Positions 25,640-35,271 are shown, counted from the stretch's first letter. The stretch: DNA of 45,836 nucleotides from Streptomyces altiplanensis (GCA_003719395.1 RHMC01000046.1:1-45836), one strand, 5' to 3'. Translations and numbers: made by a program. Notes: generated by a model from the sequence alone, not told the origin.

Positions 25640-26637
25640 CTACCAGGCGAAGGCCTCGGGGGACGGCCCCGGCCCCGGGAAGATCTCGTCCAGCGACGCC
25701 AGCACCTCCTCCGACAGCTCCAGCTCGACGGCGCGCAGCGCGACTCCAGCTGCTCCGCCGTACGCGGCCCGACGATGGGTCCGGTGACCCCCGGCCGGGT
25801 GAGCAGCCAGGCCAGGGCGGCCTCGCCGGGCTCCAGCCCGTGCTTGGCCAGCAGGTCCTCGTACGCCTGCACCTGCGCGCGGACGGTCGTGTTCGCGAGC
25901 GCGTCGGCCGACCGCCCGGAGGAGGAGCGGGCCGCCCCGCCCTCGCGCTCCTTGCGCAGCACGCCGCCGAGCAGCCCGCCGTGCAGCGGCGACCACGGGA
26001 TGACCCCGAGGCCGTACTCCTGCGCGGCCGGGACGACCTCCATCTCGGCGCGCCGCTCGGCGAGGTTGTAGAGGCACTGCTCACTCACGAGCCCGTACGA
26101 CCCGAGCCGCCGCGCGGTCTCGTTGGCGCGCGCGATGTGCCAGCCGGCGAAGTTCGACGACCCTGCGTACAGGATCTTGCCCTGCTGGACGAGTACGTCG
26201 ATGGCCTGCCAGATCTCCTCGAACGGAGTGTTCCGGTCGACGTGGTGGAACTGGTAGAGGTCGATGTAGTCGGTCTTCAGCCGCCTGAGGCTCGCCTCGA
26301 CGGAGCGGCGGATGTTGAGGGCGGAGAGGCGGTCGTGGTTGGGCCAGGGCGGTGAGTCGTCGAGCGACATGTCGGCGTACAGCTTGGTGGCGAGGACGGT
26401 CTTGTCCCGCCGGTCGCCGCCCTTCGCGAACCAGGAGCCGATGATCTCCTCGGTGCGCCCCTTGTTGGCGCCCCAGCCGTAGGCGTTGGCGGTGTCGAAG
26501 AAGTTGACGCCGGCCCCGAGAGCGGCGTCCATGATGCTGTGGCTGTCGGCCTCGCTGGTCTGGGGCCCGAAGTTCATCGTGCCGAGGACGAGGCGGCTGA
26601 CCTTGAGTCCCGTGCGTCCGAGTTGCGTGTACTTCAT
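25640..26637 (-). CDS. Aldo/keto reductase (one deleted base)
   Basis: About 332 residues; NADPH-dependent (beta/alpha)8 oxidoreductase. MKYTQLGRTGLKVSRLVLGT starts the barrel. The catalytic tetrad is visible: Asp and Tyr in FFDTANAYGWG, Lys in TKLYADMS, His in LYQFHHVDR. Cofactor loops appear in SSNFAGWHIARANE and GPIVGPRTAEQLES. The frame breaks near 25741 (tcgcgctg should read TCG-GCG-CTG); one added base restores LRAVELELSEEVLASLDEIF and 333 codons. Substrate unknown. Confidence 0.87.
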
Positions 26638-26789
26638 GGGCACCAAGCCAACGCCTTCGAGCACGCTCGAAGCAAGAGGGCGTGCGCGGAAGGCGGACCG
26701 GAATAAAGCGGTTTGGTTGAGGACAGCCTGGTGCTGGCGCGGGCGTTCGAGAACCGATCCCCCGGCCCGACCGTGACGCCCAACGGCGA

Positions 26790-26817
26790 CTGCCCCGCCA
26801 GGTGAGTGGCGGGGCAG
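26790..26817 (-). terminator. Terminator of the I36-like gene
   Basis: Perfect 11-bp stem (ctgccccgcca / tggcggggcag) with loop ggtgag, 31 bases past the stop of the leftward I36-like gene. Confidence 0.65.
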
Positions 26818-26847
26818 CTCTGCGCACGTGACCGCGCGGGCGTCGGG

Positions 26848-27252
26848 TCAGCCGCAGGAGCCGCTGATCCACTGGTGCGACTTGAGCTTGTACGTACCCG
26901 CGAGGTTGCCCCGCGCGCCCTGGGGCGTGCAGCCCTTGCGGGTGTTGTAGTTCGCCCACTGGTAGTAGGCGACGCCGCTGGCCGAGCTGGTGCCCCGGTT
27001 CCACACCGACTTCACGTTGTGGGTCTGGGACCAGGAGCAGCGGATGGACCCCTGGGTCCAGTCCGCGTCGGCGACGCTCCAGGAGCACTTGGAACCGGTG
27101 CCGTAGGTCCCCGTGTAGAAGCAGACGTTGCCGCTGGCGCACGCCCCCCACTCCTGCGCGTCGGCCGGGGCCGCGGACGCCACGGGTACGGACACGGTGG
27201 CGAGGAGGGCGGCCGTGCCGAGGCCGGCCAGCATCGTACGAGTCTTACGCAT
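26848..27252 (-). CDS. Secreted peptidase-inhibitor I36-like protein
   Basis: 134 residues. Signal peptide (MRKTRTMLAGLGTAALLATV, cleaved after SASA) and a small secreted domain with six cysteines: ACASGNVCFYTGTYGTGSKC, IRCSW, KGCTP and SGSCG. It fits the I36 family (Streptomyces metalloprotease inhibitor, beta/gamma-crystallin-like). Its protease target is unknown. Monocistronic, with its own terminator. GGAGAGGAAG lies about 11 bases before ATG. Confidence 0.75.
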   Translation of the reverse strand: MRKTRTMLAGLGTAALLATVSVPVASAAPADAQEWGACASGNVCFYTGTYGTGSKCSWSVADADWTQGSIRCSWSQTHNVKSVWNRGTSSASGVAYYQWANYNTRKGCTPQGARGNLAGTYKLKSHQWISGSCG

Positions 27253-27537
27253 GGTCTGGTGCTTCCTCTCCGTCGAGTTCCCCCGTCGCCCCGGGTCATT
27301 GGGGCGACGCGGCCACGCTAGGGAAGCGGCGATCGGACGGACAAGGGACCGAATGAGCCAACAGCGGCCGTAGCTAAGGCAGTTGGAGCAGTACGCCGCA
27401 TCCTCCACGCACGCGCCCTGCTCACTGTGAAGGTTTTGCGAACGGGCAGGACCCTCTTGCGGGCCCTCTTTCACCTGCTGGTTAACGTGGGGCCAGGGTT
27501 GACGGTTGCGAATTCCGAAACAAGGGGGCCCGGCGCG

Positions 27538-27849
27538 ATGGGGGCAGGTTTCAAGGTCGAGATCAGTGAGCTCGACGGGCTCGTCAGAGAGCTCCACCGG
27601 AGCCAGGAGGAGATGCGCTCGGCGCTGAACGCGCTGCGCGACACCGGCCCGAAGACCACGGGCAGCAAGGAGCTCGACAACGCCTGCGACGAGTTCCACG
27701 ACAGCTGGGACGACGCGATCAAGAAGATCGCCGACGGTACGCAGGTCATCGAGGACAAGGTCAAGCAGACCCGCACGACCTACCACGAGGTCGAATCGGC
27801 CATCCGGGACGGCTTCGCCGCCGGGGCCGGGAAGGGCGGCGGGAAGTGA
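27538..27849 (+). CDS. WXG100-like small protein, putative type VII secretion substrate or partner
   Basis: 103 residues, two amphipathic helices joined near Gly37-Gly42 as in WXG100 proteins. The usual Trp-x-Gly turn is Trp57-Asp-Asp, so it is not canonical. A YxxxE export motif is present near the C-terminus (YHEVE, residues 82-86). The tail is Gly/Lys-rich. ATG 27538 has AGGGGG about 9 bases upstream. The stop overlaps the next start (GTGA), so the two are coupled, as WXG100 partners usually are. Confidence 0.6.
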   Translation: MGAGFKVEISELDGLVRELHRSQEEMRSALNALRDTGPKTTGSKELDNACDEFHDSWDDAIKKIADGTQVIEDKVKQTRTTYHEVESAIRDGFAAGAGKGGGK

Positions 27850-29258
27850 GCGCCACCTACCCCTCCCTCGGCTTCGACCCCGCGCCGGGCGACGCCGGCA
27901 ACGTGGGGTCCCTCGCGGCCCGTACGAAGAAGGCGGCGACCGCGCTCGACAACGCGCAGGACACCATCAAGCGCCTGACCGGGAACGTGAGCTGGGCCGG
28001 GGACGCGGCCTCCGCGTTCTCGCGGAAGGTCGGCGAGCTGCCCGGCTACCTGAAGGACAGCCACGAGGCGATGCAGACCGCGTCGACGGAGCTGTCGAAG
28101 TGGCGCGAGGCGCTCACGCACTACCAGAGCACGGCCCGTACGTACGAGACCCGTGCCAAGGAAGCCAAGGGCAAGGTGGCCTCGGCCGAGAAGGCCAACG
28201 AGGCCGCGACCGGCCGCTACAACCAGGCGGCGGCCGACCCCGCGTTCCGGCTCAGCGGCCAGTACTTCACGGGCCCCGCGCTCCAGGAGGCCCAGGCGAA
28301 GATCGACGCGGCGAACGCGCGGCTGAAGCAGGCGGACGGTGAGCTCTCCTCCGCCTCCGCGCAGCTGGACCGGGCGCAGCGTGAACTCGAAGAGATCATC
28401 AAGCGGGCCGAGCAGCTGCTGGAGGACCACCAGGCCGAGGCGCGCGGGATCGCGGGGCAGCTGCGCAAGGCGACGGACAGCGCGCCCGACCCGGGGTTCT
28501 GGGAACGGCTCGGCGACAAGTTCCAGGAGATCGGGCACGCGATCCAGGAGTGGTGCGCCCGCCACAAGGACCTGCTGAACAAGATCGGCGACTGGCTGGG
28601 GAACATCTCCGCCGTACTCGGCATCCTGGCGCTGCTGACACTGTGGTGCCCGCCGCTGTCCGGCGCGCTCGCGCTGGCGAGCGCGGGGTTCTCGGCGGGT
28701 GCGCTGCTCTCGCACGGAGCGGCGAAGCTGGGCGGGGCCGATGTCAGTTGGCTGAGTCTCGCGGGCGACGCGGTCGGCATCATTCCGGGCGCGGGGTTCG
28801 CGAAGACCGCGATCACTGGTTCCGCGAAGGTCGTGGTCCGTACGGAGCAGGTCGGGGAAGCGCTGGTCACGCGCATCGACGATGTGCAGAGGGTCACCCG
28901 GCTGAACCGCCTCGTCTCCGAGGGAGCCGCAGAAGTGAGCGACTTCAGCCGAGCGGGCAACCGTATCCGTGATGCCGCCGATGTGCGGGTCTTCAAGGCC
29001 ACAGACGGCGTCGGGAACCGGCTGCAACTCGCCTGGGAGAATTCGGTCGCCAAGAACATGGGTGCCGGGTTCAGTGAAAACCGGCTCAGTGAAATCGTCA
29101 CCAATACTCCGGTGCTCAAGGACATCGACTCCCTGAAGGCCGCGATCCGTCCCGACGGCAGCCTTGACCCGACGTCCTGGTGGTCGAAGGGCCCTCTGCT
29201 CGCCCAGTCCGTGCCGGGCACTGTCAGCGGCATCTACGACAGCGTGACGGGAGAGTAG
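27846..29258 (+). CDS. Large putative type VII secretion effector
   Basis: 470 residues. The N-terminal ~215 are helical, with WAGDAASAFSRKVGEL (a WXG-like turn) and long coiled-coil stretches (AQAKIDAANARLKQADGEL, LDRAQRELEEIIKRAEQLL). Then WERLGDKFQEIGHAIQEW and a hydrophobic region (ISAVLGILALLTL, ALALASAGFSAGALLSHG). The C-terminal ~180 residues (from about 290) form a soluble domain I do not recognise. This layout (helical head, hydrophobic middle, variable tail) is that of polymorphic toxins; toxicity is inference. Coupled to the small protein upstream. Confidence 0.6.
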   Translation: MSATYPSLGFDPAPGDAGNVGSLAARTKKAATALDNAQDTIKRLTGNVSWAGDAASAFSRKVGELPGYLKDSHEAMQTASTELSKWREALTHYQSTARTYETRAKEAKGKVASAEKANEAATGRYNQAAADPAFRLSGQYFTGPALQEAQAKIDAANARLKQADGELSSASAQLDRAQRELEEIIKRAEQLLEDHQAEARGIAGQLRKATDSAPDPGFWERLGDKFQEIGHAIQEWCARHKDLLNKIGDWLGNISAVLGILALLTLWCPPLSGALALASAGFSAGALLSHGAAKLGGADVSWLSLAGDAVGIIPGAGFAKTAITGSAKVVVRTEQVGEALVTRIDDVQRVTRLNRLVSEGAAEVSDFSRAGNRIRDAADVRVFKATDGVGNRLQLAWENSVAKNMGAGFSENRLSEIVTNTPVLKDIDSLKAAIRPDGSLDPTSWWSKGPLLAQSVPGTVSGIYDSVTGE

Positions 29259-29260
29259 GC

Positions 29261-29785
29261 ATGGCCACGGCACGCCCCGAGGCGTCCGCCGACCCCGTAC
29301 TTCCCCATGCGTCGAGGCTGGGGCTTGTCGTGTGGTTTGTCGCGCAGTGGGTCGTCATCCCTGTGGACTTCGTCTTCCGAATCGCCTGGCTTCTGGTGCT
29401 TTTCCTCGGAAATGGCGACGAGGACATGCTCCTGCGGCCCTCCGACGCTCTCGCACGGTTCCTGTCACCGAGCAAGCTCATGCTCCGCATGTCGCACAAC
29501 CCGGCCAGGCACGAAGCCCATGTGGACCGGGAGTTCGCTCGGCTGTCCCGGGAGATGGAACAACAGCGATTCGGCTGGCGCACGAAGATCTGTCACCTCG
29601 TCATGCACGTGGGCATGCCTGACGGCGGATTCCTGGAAGGCGTCGGCCTGCATCCCCGCGAGTTCCGGGGGATTCCGCTCAGTGTGCTGACGCGCACGGC
29701 ACACAAGAACCGCCTTGCACTGGAAGCGTCGAAGGACCTCAGCCACGGCGTGCTCCTGGGCCCGGTCGGAATGAGGAACCTGTAA
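29261..29785 (+). CDS. Membrane protein in the type VII-like module
   Basis: 174 residues. One or two helices near the start (LGLVVWFVAQWVVIPVDFVF, IAWLLVLFLG), then a soluble part with LSREMEQQRFGWRTKI and ending SHGVLLGPVGMRNL. It starts two bases after the effector stop, with GGGAG at the right distance. By position it could be an immunity protein or a delivery accessory. No family recognised. Confidence 0.55.
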   Translation: MATARPEASADPVLPHASRLGLVVWFVAQWVVIPVDFVFRIAWLLVLFLGNGDEDMLLRPSDALARFLSPSKLMLRMSHNPARHEAHVDREFARLSREMEQQRFGWRTKICHLVMHVGMPDGGFLEGVGLHPREFRGIPLSVLTRTAHKNRLALEASKDLSHGVLLGPVGMRNL

Positions 29786-29857
29786 TGCGGCCCGCGTTTC
29801 GCGCCGACGAACCGCTTGGTCCCGCCTCTTCGAAAGAAAGTTGTGGTCGGAACTGTC

Positions 29858-30535
29858 ATGCCCCTCTCTGCTGAGCCGGAACTCCACCTGGACATACCCG
29901 GTGGCTTCCACTCCCTGGGCCTCGACCTCGACGGTGAGGAACGCCTGGAACAGCTCTGGGCCATCGCGGAGGAGATCTGGCCGACCGGGACCGACTTCCA
30001 GCGCGAAGTCACCTTCCACTCCTACCGCGAGATGGCCGACCACGCCCTCGCCGGGAACGCCTTCTACGCGGGTTTCTGCCTGGACGACGCCCCGGACGGC
30101 CGCCGCACCACCGCCTCGCTGCTGGCCCGCCTCGACCCGCTGGACGAGGCCGACGCGGAGCTGTCCGCGCGCGGCCTCTTCGAAGCGCTCTCCGTGAACG
30201 AGAACAACACGGTCGAGTACATCCGCGTCCCGGCGGGGCCGGGCGTGCTCGTACTGTGCGGCCTGCAATGGCAGTCCGACCCGGACGACGACACGGCACC
30301 GTCCATGCCCCTTGCCCGGGCTGACGTGTACCTGCCCCTACCCCGCATGGGCCGGCTCCTCGTCCTGAGCCTCACCACGCCGTCCCTGCCGGACCTTCCC
30401 TTCTACGTCTCGCTGCTGTCGAAGACGGCCCACGACCTCACGGTCTCCAGCGGCGCCGAGCCTCCCTCCGGCCCGGAAACCGGCGGACAGAAGGAGACTG
30501 CCATCGCCGAACAGGTCAGGTCCGACTTCGGGTAG
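29858..30535 (+). CDS. Soluble acidic protein, type VII-associated hypothetical
   Basis: 225 residues, acidic, no signal peptide or helix. The product MPLSAEPELHLDIPGGFHSL recalls a family often found by WXG100 genes in Streptomyces; this is from memory. Alternating strand and helix pattern (AFYAGFCLDD, RTTASLLARLDPL, GVLVLCGLQW, LLVLSLTTPSLPDL). It lies 72 bases downstream of the membrane gene, probably in the same transcript. In-frame GTG/TTG starts lie upstream of ATG 29858. Role unknown. Confidence 0.5.
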   Translation: MPLSAEPELHLDIPGGFHSLGLDLDGEERLEQLWAIAEEIWPTGTDFQREVTFHSYREMADHALAGNAFYAGFCLDDAPDGRRTTASLLARLDPLDEADAELSARGLFEALSVNENNTVEYIRVPAGPGVLVLCGLQWQSDPDDDTAPSMPLARADVYLPLPRMGRLLVLSLTTPSLPDLPFYVSLLSKTAHDLTVSSGAEPPSGPETGGQKETAIAEQVRSDFG

Positions 30536-30547
30536 AGGCAGGCGAGA

Positions 30548-30790
30548 TCAGCGTTCGTTGCGGTACGTCGCGACGAAGGCGGACCAGGTGGTGGGGGAGA
30601 GGGTGAGGGCGGGGCGGGTGACGTCTTTGGAGTCGCGGACGTGGATGGCGTGGGGGCAGGCGGCGACCTCGATGCAGTCGCCGCCCTGGCTGCCGCTGTA
30701 GCTGCTCTTGGTCCAGGTGACGGCGATTTCGACGCACTCGCCCTCTTCGCCGCTGTAGCTGCTCTTGAACCAGTTGAGGTGTGAGCTCAT
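30548..30790 (-). CDS. DUF397 protein with duplicated motif
   Basis: 80 residues. DUF397 (BldB/AbaA-orfD-type) proteins partner Scr1/WhiJ-type XRE regulators in Streptomyces. Its hallmark W-x-KSSYSG..G-x-C-x-E-x-A occurs twice: WFKSSYSGEEGECVEIA and WTKSSYSGSQGGDCIEVA. The end is the normal VRDSKDVTRPALTLSPTTW. ATG 30790 overlaps the XRE stop (ATGA), so the two are coupled. Confidence 0.88.
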   Translation of the reverse strand: MSSHLNWFKSSYSGEEGECVEIAVTWTKSSYSGSQGGDCIEVAACPHAIHVRDSKDVTRPALTLSPTTWSAFVATYRNER

Positions 30791-31596
30791 AGTTCCTGTG
30801 CCACCTGTTCGATCAATTTGGCGGACTCTTCGGGAGTCAGAGAGTGCGCCCGCAGAATGCCATATTTACCGAACAGGTTGCCGAGGTCGGGTTGTTCGCT
30901 GACGAAGTAACCGCCCTTATGTCCTTCGATGTAGGCGAGTCGACGGCGTTCGGCTGTCTCCAACAGGATCATCGGACCCATGAGCCCGGCGTGCGTCTGT
31001 CGGTTGTGCGGCATGACTTGGATCTCGACATGGCGGAGTCGACCGAAGTCGAGGATGCCGTACAGCTGCTCCTTGAGGACCGAAGGGCCACCGAGTGGAC
31101 GGGTCAACGCACTCTCCTCGATCACGAAGCCCAGGTTGGGCATGGGCTTGCGATGGAAGAGTTGCTTGCGCTTCAGCCGCGCCGCCACTCGCTTCTCGAT
31201 CTCCTCGTCATCCAGTGACGGAAAGTAGTTGCAGTTGAAGACAGCCCGCGCGTACGCCTCGGTCTGCAGCAACCCGGGGATGACGTGGTTCTGGTACGAG
31301 TGGACGGACGAGGCTTTCTGCTCTTCAGCCAAGTAGTCCTCGGTCCATGGCGGGACACCGCTGTCTTTGAACTCCTTCTCCGCCACGACCAGTAGTGCAC
31401 CTTGTGCACCCAGCGCCTCGTCCGCCTTGGGGACGAAATTTCCCCTGGGAGGCCGTTCCCCTCTTTCCACCATGGCCACTTGCGACTTGGAAAATCCAAT
31501 GTGACCGGCCAGCGCGTCCTGTGACATGTCGGCCCGGCTGCGATGGAAACGCAGCAGTGCGCCGAATGACTTCGAACCTCGTTCACCGTTGTGCAC
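30787..31596 (-). CDS. Scr1-family XRE-type helix-turn-helix regulator
   Basis: 269 residues. N-terminal HTH (MSQDALAGHIGFSKSQVAMV, then ERGERPP) and a C-terminal Scr1 ligand/partner domain (IPGLLQTEAYARAVF, VIEESALTRPLGG, IQVMPHNRQTHAGLMGPMIL). GTG 31596 is chosen because GGGGAGG lies 5 bases upstream; the frame is open further up. Coupled to DUF397, like WhiJ-type pairs that control development or specialised metabolism. The promoter contains three spaced TGCACAG repeats for probable autoregulation. Confidence 0.87.
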   Translation of the reverse strand: MHNGERGSKSFGALLRFHRSRADMSQDALAGHIGFSKSQVAMVERGERPPRGNFVPKADEALGAQGALLVVAEKEFKDSGVPPWTEDYLAEEQKASSVHSYQNHVIPGLLQTEAYARAVFNCNYFPSLDDEEIEKRVAARLKRKQLFHRKPMPNLGFVIEESALTRPLGGPSVLKEQLYGILDFGRLRHVEIQVMPHNRQTHAGLMGPMILLETAERRRLAYIEGHKGGYFVSEQPDLGNLFGKYGILRAHSLTPEESAKLIEQVAQEL

Positions 31597-31628
31597 AGCG
31601 TCCTCCCCGAGTGCACAGACCTGCACAG
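31591..31628. promoter_or_regulatory. Three phased (G/C)TGCACAG repeats upstream of the Scr1 regulator
   Basis: GTGCACAG at 31591-31598 and 31611-31618, CTGCACAG at 31621-31628: start-to-start spacing 20 and 10, one or two turns of DNA. They overlap the regulator's start and ribosome site and face the divergent gene at 31680. Confidence 0.55.
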
Positions 31629-31679
31629 TCGTCGTGTGGTGCTGGTCACAGTCAACTCCGGCGCGGGATCGTCTGTTTC

Positions 31680-32087
31680 ATGAACAGAGAAACTGCGCCC
31701 TCATGGGTGCCCGCCTCCGGGCATGCCCTGCGACATGCCGGTATCCACTTCGACGCGGTGCGGATCGAGGGGATCCTGGGTGAGCAGGCCGCGTACGAAC
31801 TGCTCCAGTTCACGGACTTCCGGGCCGGGCCGATCGTCCGTGAGGAGACCGGCGCGCGGAGCATGTACTTCCTGTTGCCGCCGCAAACCGCCGCCGCCCA
31901 CCGCTGGCCGGCGGGCGTGCGGGCGCTGAGCCGGGGTGCGGGGTGTGCGGCGTTCGTCGGCGTACCGGCGCTGGAGGGGGCCACCTGGCCGCTGGGGTGG
32001 CAGTCGCGGCCGACGGCGGAAGTGCCGTTCGTGGACGGGGCGTTGCTGCGCGAAATGGTCGAAAGGGCGGCCCGTGCGGTACGGTGA
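31680..32087 (+). CDS. Hypothetical Streptomyces protein divergent from Scr1
   Basis: 135 residues, no signal or helix. ATG 31680 (MNRETAPSWVPASGHALRHA). Later stretches FDAVRIEGILGEQAAYELL, GPIVREETGARSMYFLLPP and GCAAFVGVPALEGATWPLGW suggest a mixed alpha/beta fold; some resemblance to DNA primase/polymerase N-domains in Streptomyces is a guess. No Shine-Dalgarno; a CTGTT-N5-AACAG inverted repeat (31673-31687) covers the start. Confidence 0.55.
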   Translation: MNRETAPSWVPASGHALRHAGIHFDAVRIEGILGEQAAYELLQFTDFRAGPIVREETGARSMYFLLPPQTAAAHRWPAGVRALSRGAGCAAFVGVPALEGATWPLGWQSRPTAEVPFVDGALLREMVERAARAVR

Positions 32088-32098
32088 CCGCGTCATCA

Positions 32099-32117
32099 CG
32101 CTCCGTTAAACGGAGCG
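32099..32117 (+). terminator. Stem-loop after the 31680 gene
   Basis: CGCTCCGT-TAA-ACGGAGCG: perfect 8-bp stem, 3-base loop, 12 bases past the stop. Could instead be an operator for the downstream gene. Confidence 0.5.
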
Positions 32118-32183
32118 GTCCCCGGCGGTGCTTGCGACACCGGCCGAGGACCTACACACCGAATGGACAGAGGTTCCACCGGG

Positions 32184-33142
<959 letters not shown>

Positions 33143-33180
33143 GGCGCGGCGCGGGACGGGGACCGAACGGCGGGCCGGGC

Positions 33181-33675
33181 TCAGGAACTTCCGGCGCCCT
33201 CGGCGTTGGCGATCATCCTGCGCAGTACCTTGAGCGCGGCCACGTACTCCTCGTCGCTGACGCCCTCGTGGACCACGGCGCGCACTTCGGTCACCAGCGC
33301 GCGCAGCCGCACCCTGGCAGCCTCCCCGGCATCGGTGAGGTGCAGGAGCTGCCCGGCGTCGGTCCGGAGCCAGCCGCGGTGGAGCAACTGGTCGACGACC
33401 CGCGCGATGTCGTACGGCCCGTCCGCGAGGGGGGTCAGCCGGTCGACCACCTCCTCACGGCCGGGCGGCACGGGCCCGCCGTTCACGGTGTTCAGCACCC
33501 AGTACTGCGGCTGCGTGACGTCCACCCCGGCCATGGCGTCACGCAGGTGCCGGGTGACCGCCGCGTGGGCGCGACCGCTCCAGTAGCCGACGGGCTGGGT
33601 GGCCAGCATGTCGTCGGTGGCGGCGGGATCGGCCGGCGCCTGGTCGGTGGTGGTGGTTTCGGTCCGCGAGTCCAT
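33181..33675 (-). CDS. MarR-family regulator
   Basis: 164 residues. Winged-helix pattern: MAGVDVTQPQYWVLNTVNGG, EEVVDRLTPLADGPYDIARV (recognition region), VDQLLHRGWLRTDAGQLLHL (wing) and a long C-terminal helix. The wing lacks the usual DxR. ATG 33675 has no Shine-Dalgarno, but TAGCGT lies seven bases upstream, suggesting a leaderless message. No obvious target gene adjoins it. Confidence 0.75.
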   Translation of the reverse strand: MDSRTETTTTDQAPADPAATDDMLATQPVGYWSGRAHAAVTRHLRDAMAGVDVTQPQYWVLNTVNGGPVPPGREEVVDRLTPLADGPYDIARVVDQLLHRGWLRTDAGQLLHLTDAGEAARVRLRALVTEVRAVVHEGVSDEEYVAALKVLRRMIANAEGAGSS

Positions 33676-33886
33676 GATCTTGACGCTATCCGCTGGGTGT
33701 ACGCGCGCACCCCGAACCTGCGCGGTTGTCTCAAACCATGACCTGGCACGGCTCAGATCGATCCGTTCGGTACGGAAAAGGGGTGCAGGCGCGGGCGGGC
33801 TCCGTGTGGCACGGCTCCGGGGTGTCCACCGGCCGGCTGCTGGCGTTCGCGGCCATGTCGTTCACCGTCATGTCGTTCACAGTGAT

Positions 33887-33918
33887 CCGTTCAGCCGTTC
33901 AGCCGTTCAGTCGTTCAG
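33887..33918. repeat. Four tandem 8-mers, CCGTTCAG x3 + TCGTTCAG
   Basis: Exact head-to-tail copies at the 3' end of the barstar-like gene (its stop is inside, 33915-33917). A related 15-mer, atgtcgttcaccgtc/atgtcgttcacagtg, lies just before (33855-33884). Confidence 0.75.
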
Positions 33919-35113
33919 CGCAGTTCGACCGTGATCCCGGAGTGCTCCAGCAGCCGCAGCACGCTCTCGAAGTAACTGAGTTCGCCCTCCCTGTCCACGC
34001 TGACCGAGGCCAGGGCCCGGCGGGCGATGTCCGCGTGGTGCCAGACCAGGGTGAACGGCCCCGGCATGCGGTTCCCGCCGCAAGGACAGCCCCGAAGCAG
34101 GCCCCGGCACTGGCCGAAGGACGCGCCGGGGCCGCCGACGGCCTCGCCCAGGGCGCACCACAGCCCCGCGATGTCCGTCGCGAACCGGCCGTCCAGGTGG
34201 CACGTGCCGCCCACGTGCTCGTCACCGAGGCCCGGGGTGGTGAACCGCTGCCACTCCGCCCTGGCCTCCGGCGCGAGCCGGGCCCACTCGTTGCGCTCGC
34301 GCGGGGCGCCTTCGTACCACGCGTCCCAGGCCGGCCGGCCGCCGCGGGCAGGGTGGGGGCGAACCCTTTGCCGAAGGTCACGTCGATGAGCGCGCCCCCG
34401 AGGACGGACGGGCGCGCTTCGTCGACGCGCAGGTACAGGTTCTCCAGGACGTGGATCACCCGGCCCGTGCGGTCCAGCGCCAAGAGTTCGACCGGCTCTT
34501 CGCCCACCCGTGGACGGGTCAGGCGGCGGAGCAGCCGCTCGGAGGGCTCGCAGCCGACAAAGGTCAGCGGGGGCCCGGCCGACGGCTTCGGCCGGTCGGC
34601 GTACAGCCCGTCGACCCGGCGGCACGTGCCGATCATGCCGCCGGTGCCGTTGTACACGTGGACCTCGGCCCACTCGGGCTCGGTCCCGGGGGCGCGGCGG
34701 GACCCTGTCGTGCCCGGGGGGCCGGTCACCTCGGCCTCTATCACCACGTCGACCCGGTCCGGATCGCTCTCGCCGGGCCGGCTGCCGACGACGACGGCTC
34801 CGCCCAGGTCCCAGTAGTGCACCGCGTTGCGGTCCTCCTCGTCGTCGTAGACATGGAGGCTCAGGTCACCCAGGTTGTCGCGCTCCCGCTCGGCCCCGTC
34901 GACGGCCTTGCGGAGCCGGCCGTCCGGAACGCACCCGACCAGGGTCAGCCGCTCCCTGCGCGGTGCGCGGTCCACGAACAGCCCCTCGACGTCGGCGCAC
35001 CGTGTCCAGAGGGTCTGCTCGCCGTCCCACTCCTCGTCGATCAGCAGGTAGCGCAGCGGAAGATCCCGCTTCCAGGTCCAGCGCACGTCCTCGAACCGTT
35101 GTTCTTCCGTCAC
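33915..35113 (-). CDS. Barstar-like protein with duplicated N-terminal unit (one deleted base)
   Basis: 399 residues after repair (400 codons with one added base near 34345). The C-terminal ~110 residues match the barstar (barnase inhibitor) pattern: CHLDGRFATDIAGLWCALGE, AVGGPGASFGQCRGLL, FTLVWHHADIARRALA and the closing LEHSGITVELR. The first half has two related units: CADVEGLFVDRAPRRERLTL with VGCVPDGRLRKAV, then CRRVDGLYADRPKPSAGPPL with VGCEPSERLLRRL. GTG 35113 is taken. No RNase gene adjoins. Function by analogy only: binding a secreted or intracellular RNase. Confidence 0.68.
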
Positions 35114-35271
35114 GGGGCAGACCCTAGTCGCCCCTCCGGGAGCCGTGCCCGGGGGCGCTTCCCGGTCGTGCGGGGGCCTACCGCAGTACGACATGACCCG
35201 GCAATCCCCTAGGGGACAGAGCTGACCGTCGTCGGATGTGGCGCCGGGGCCGTGCTGCGTACGGTCGCCGC

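Noticed and set aside
33738..33890. Short + strand frame (MTWHGSDRSVRYGKG...) between MarR and the barstar-like gene
   Set aside because: No family, no ribosome site, and it runs into the tandem repeat and the antisense gene.
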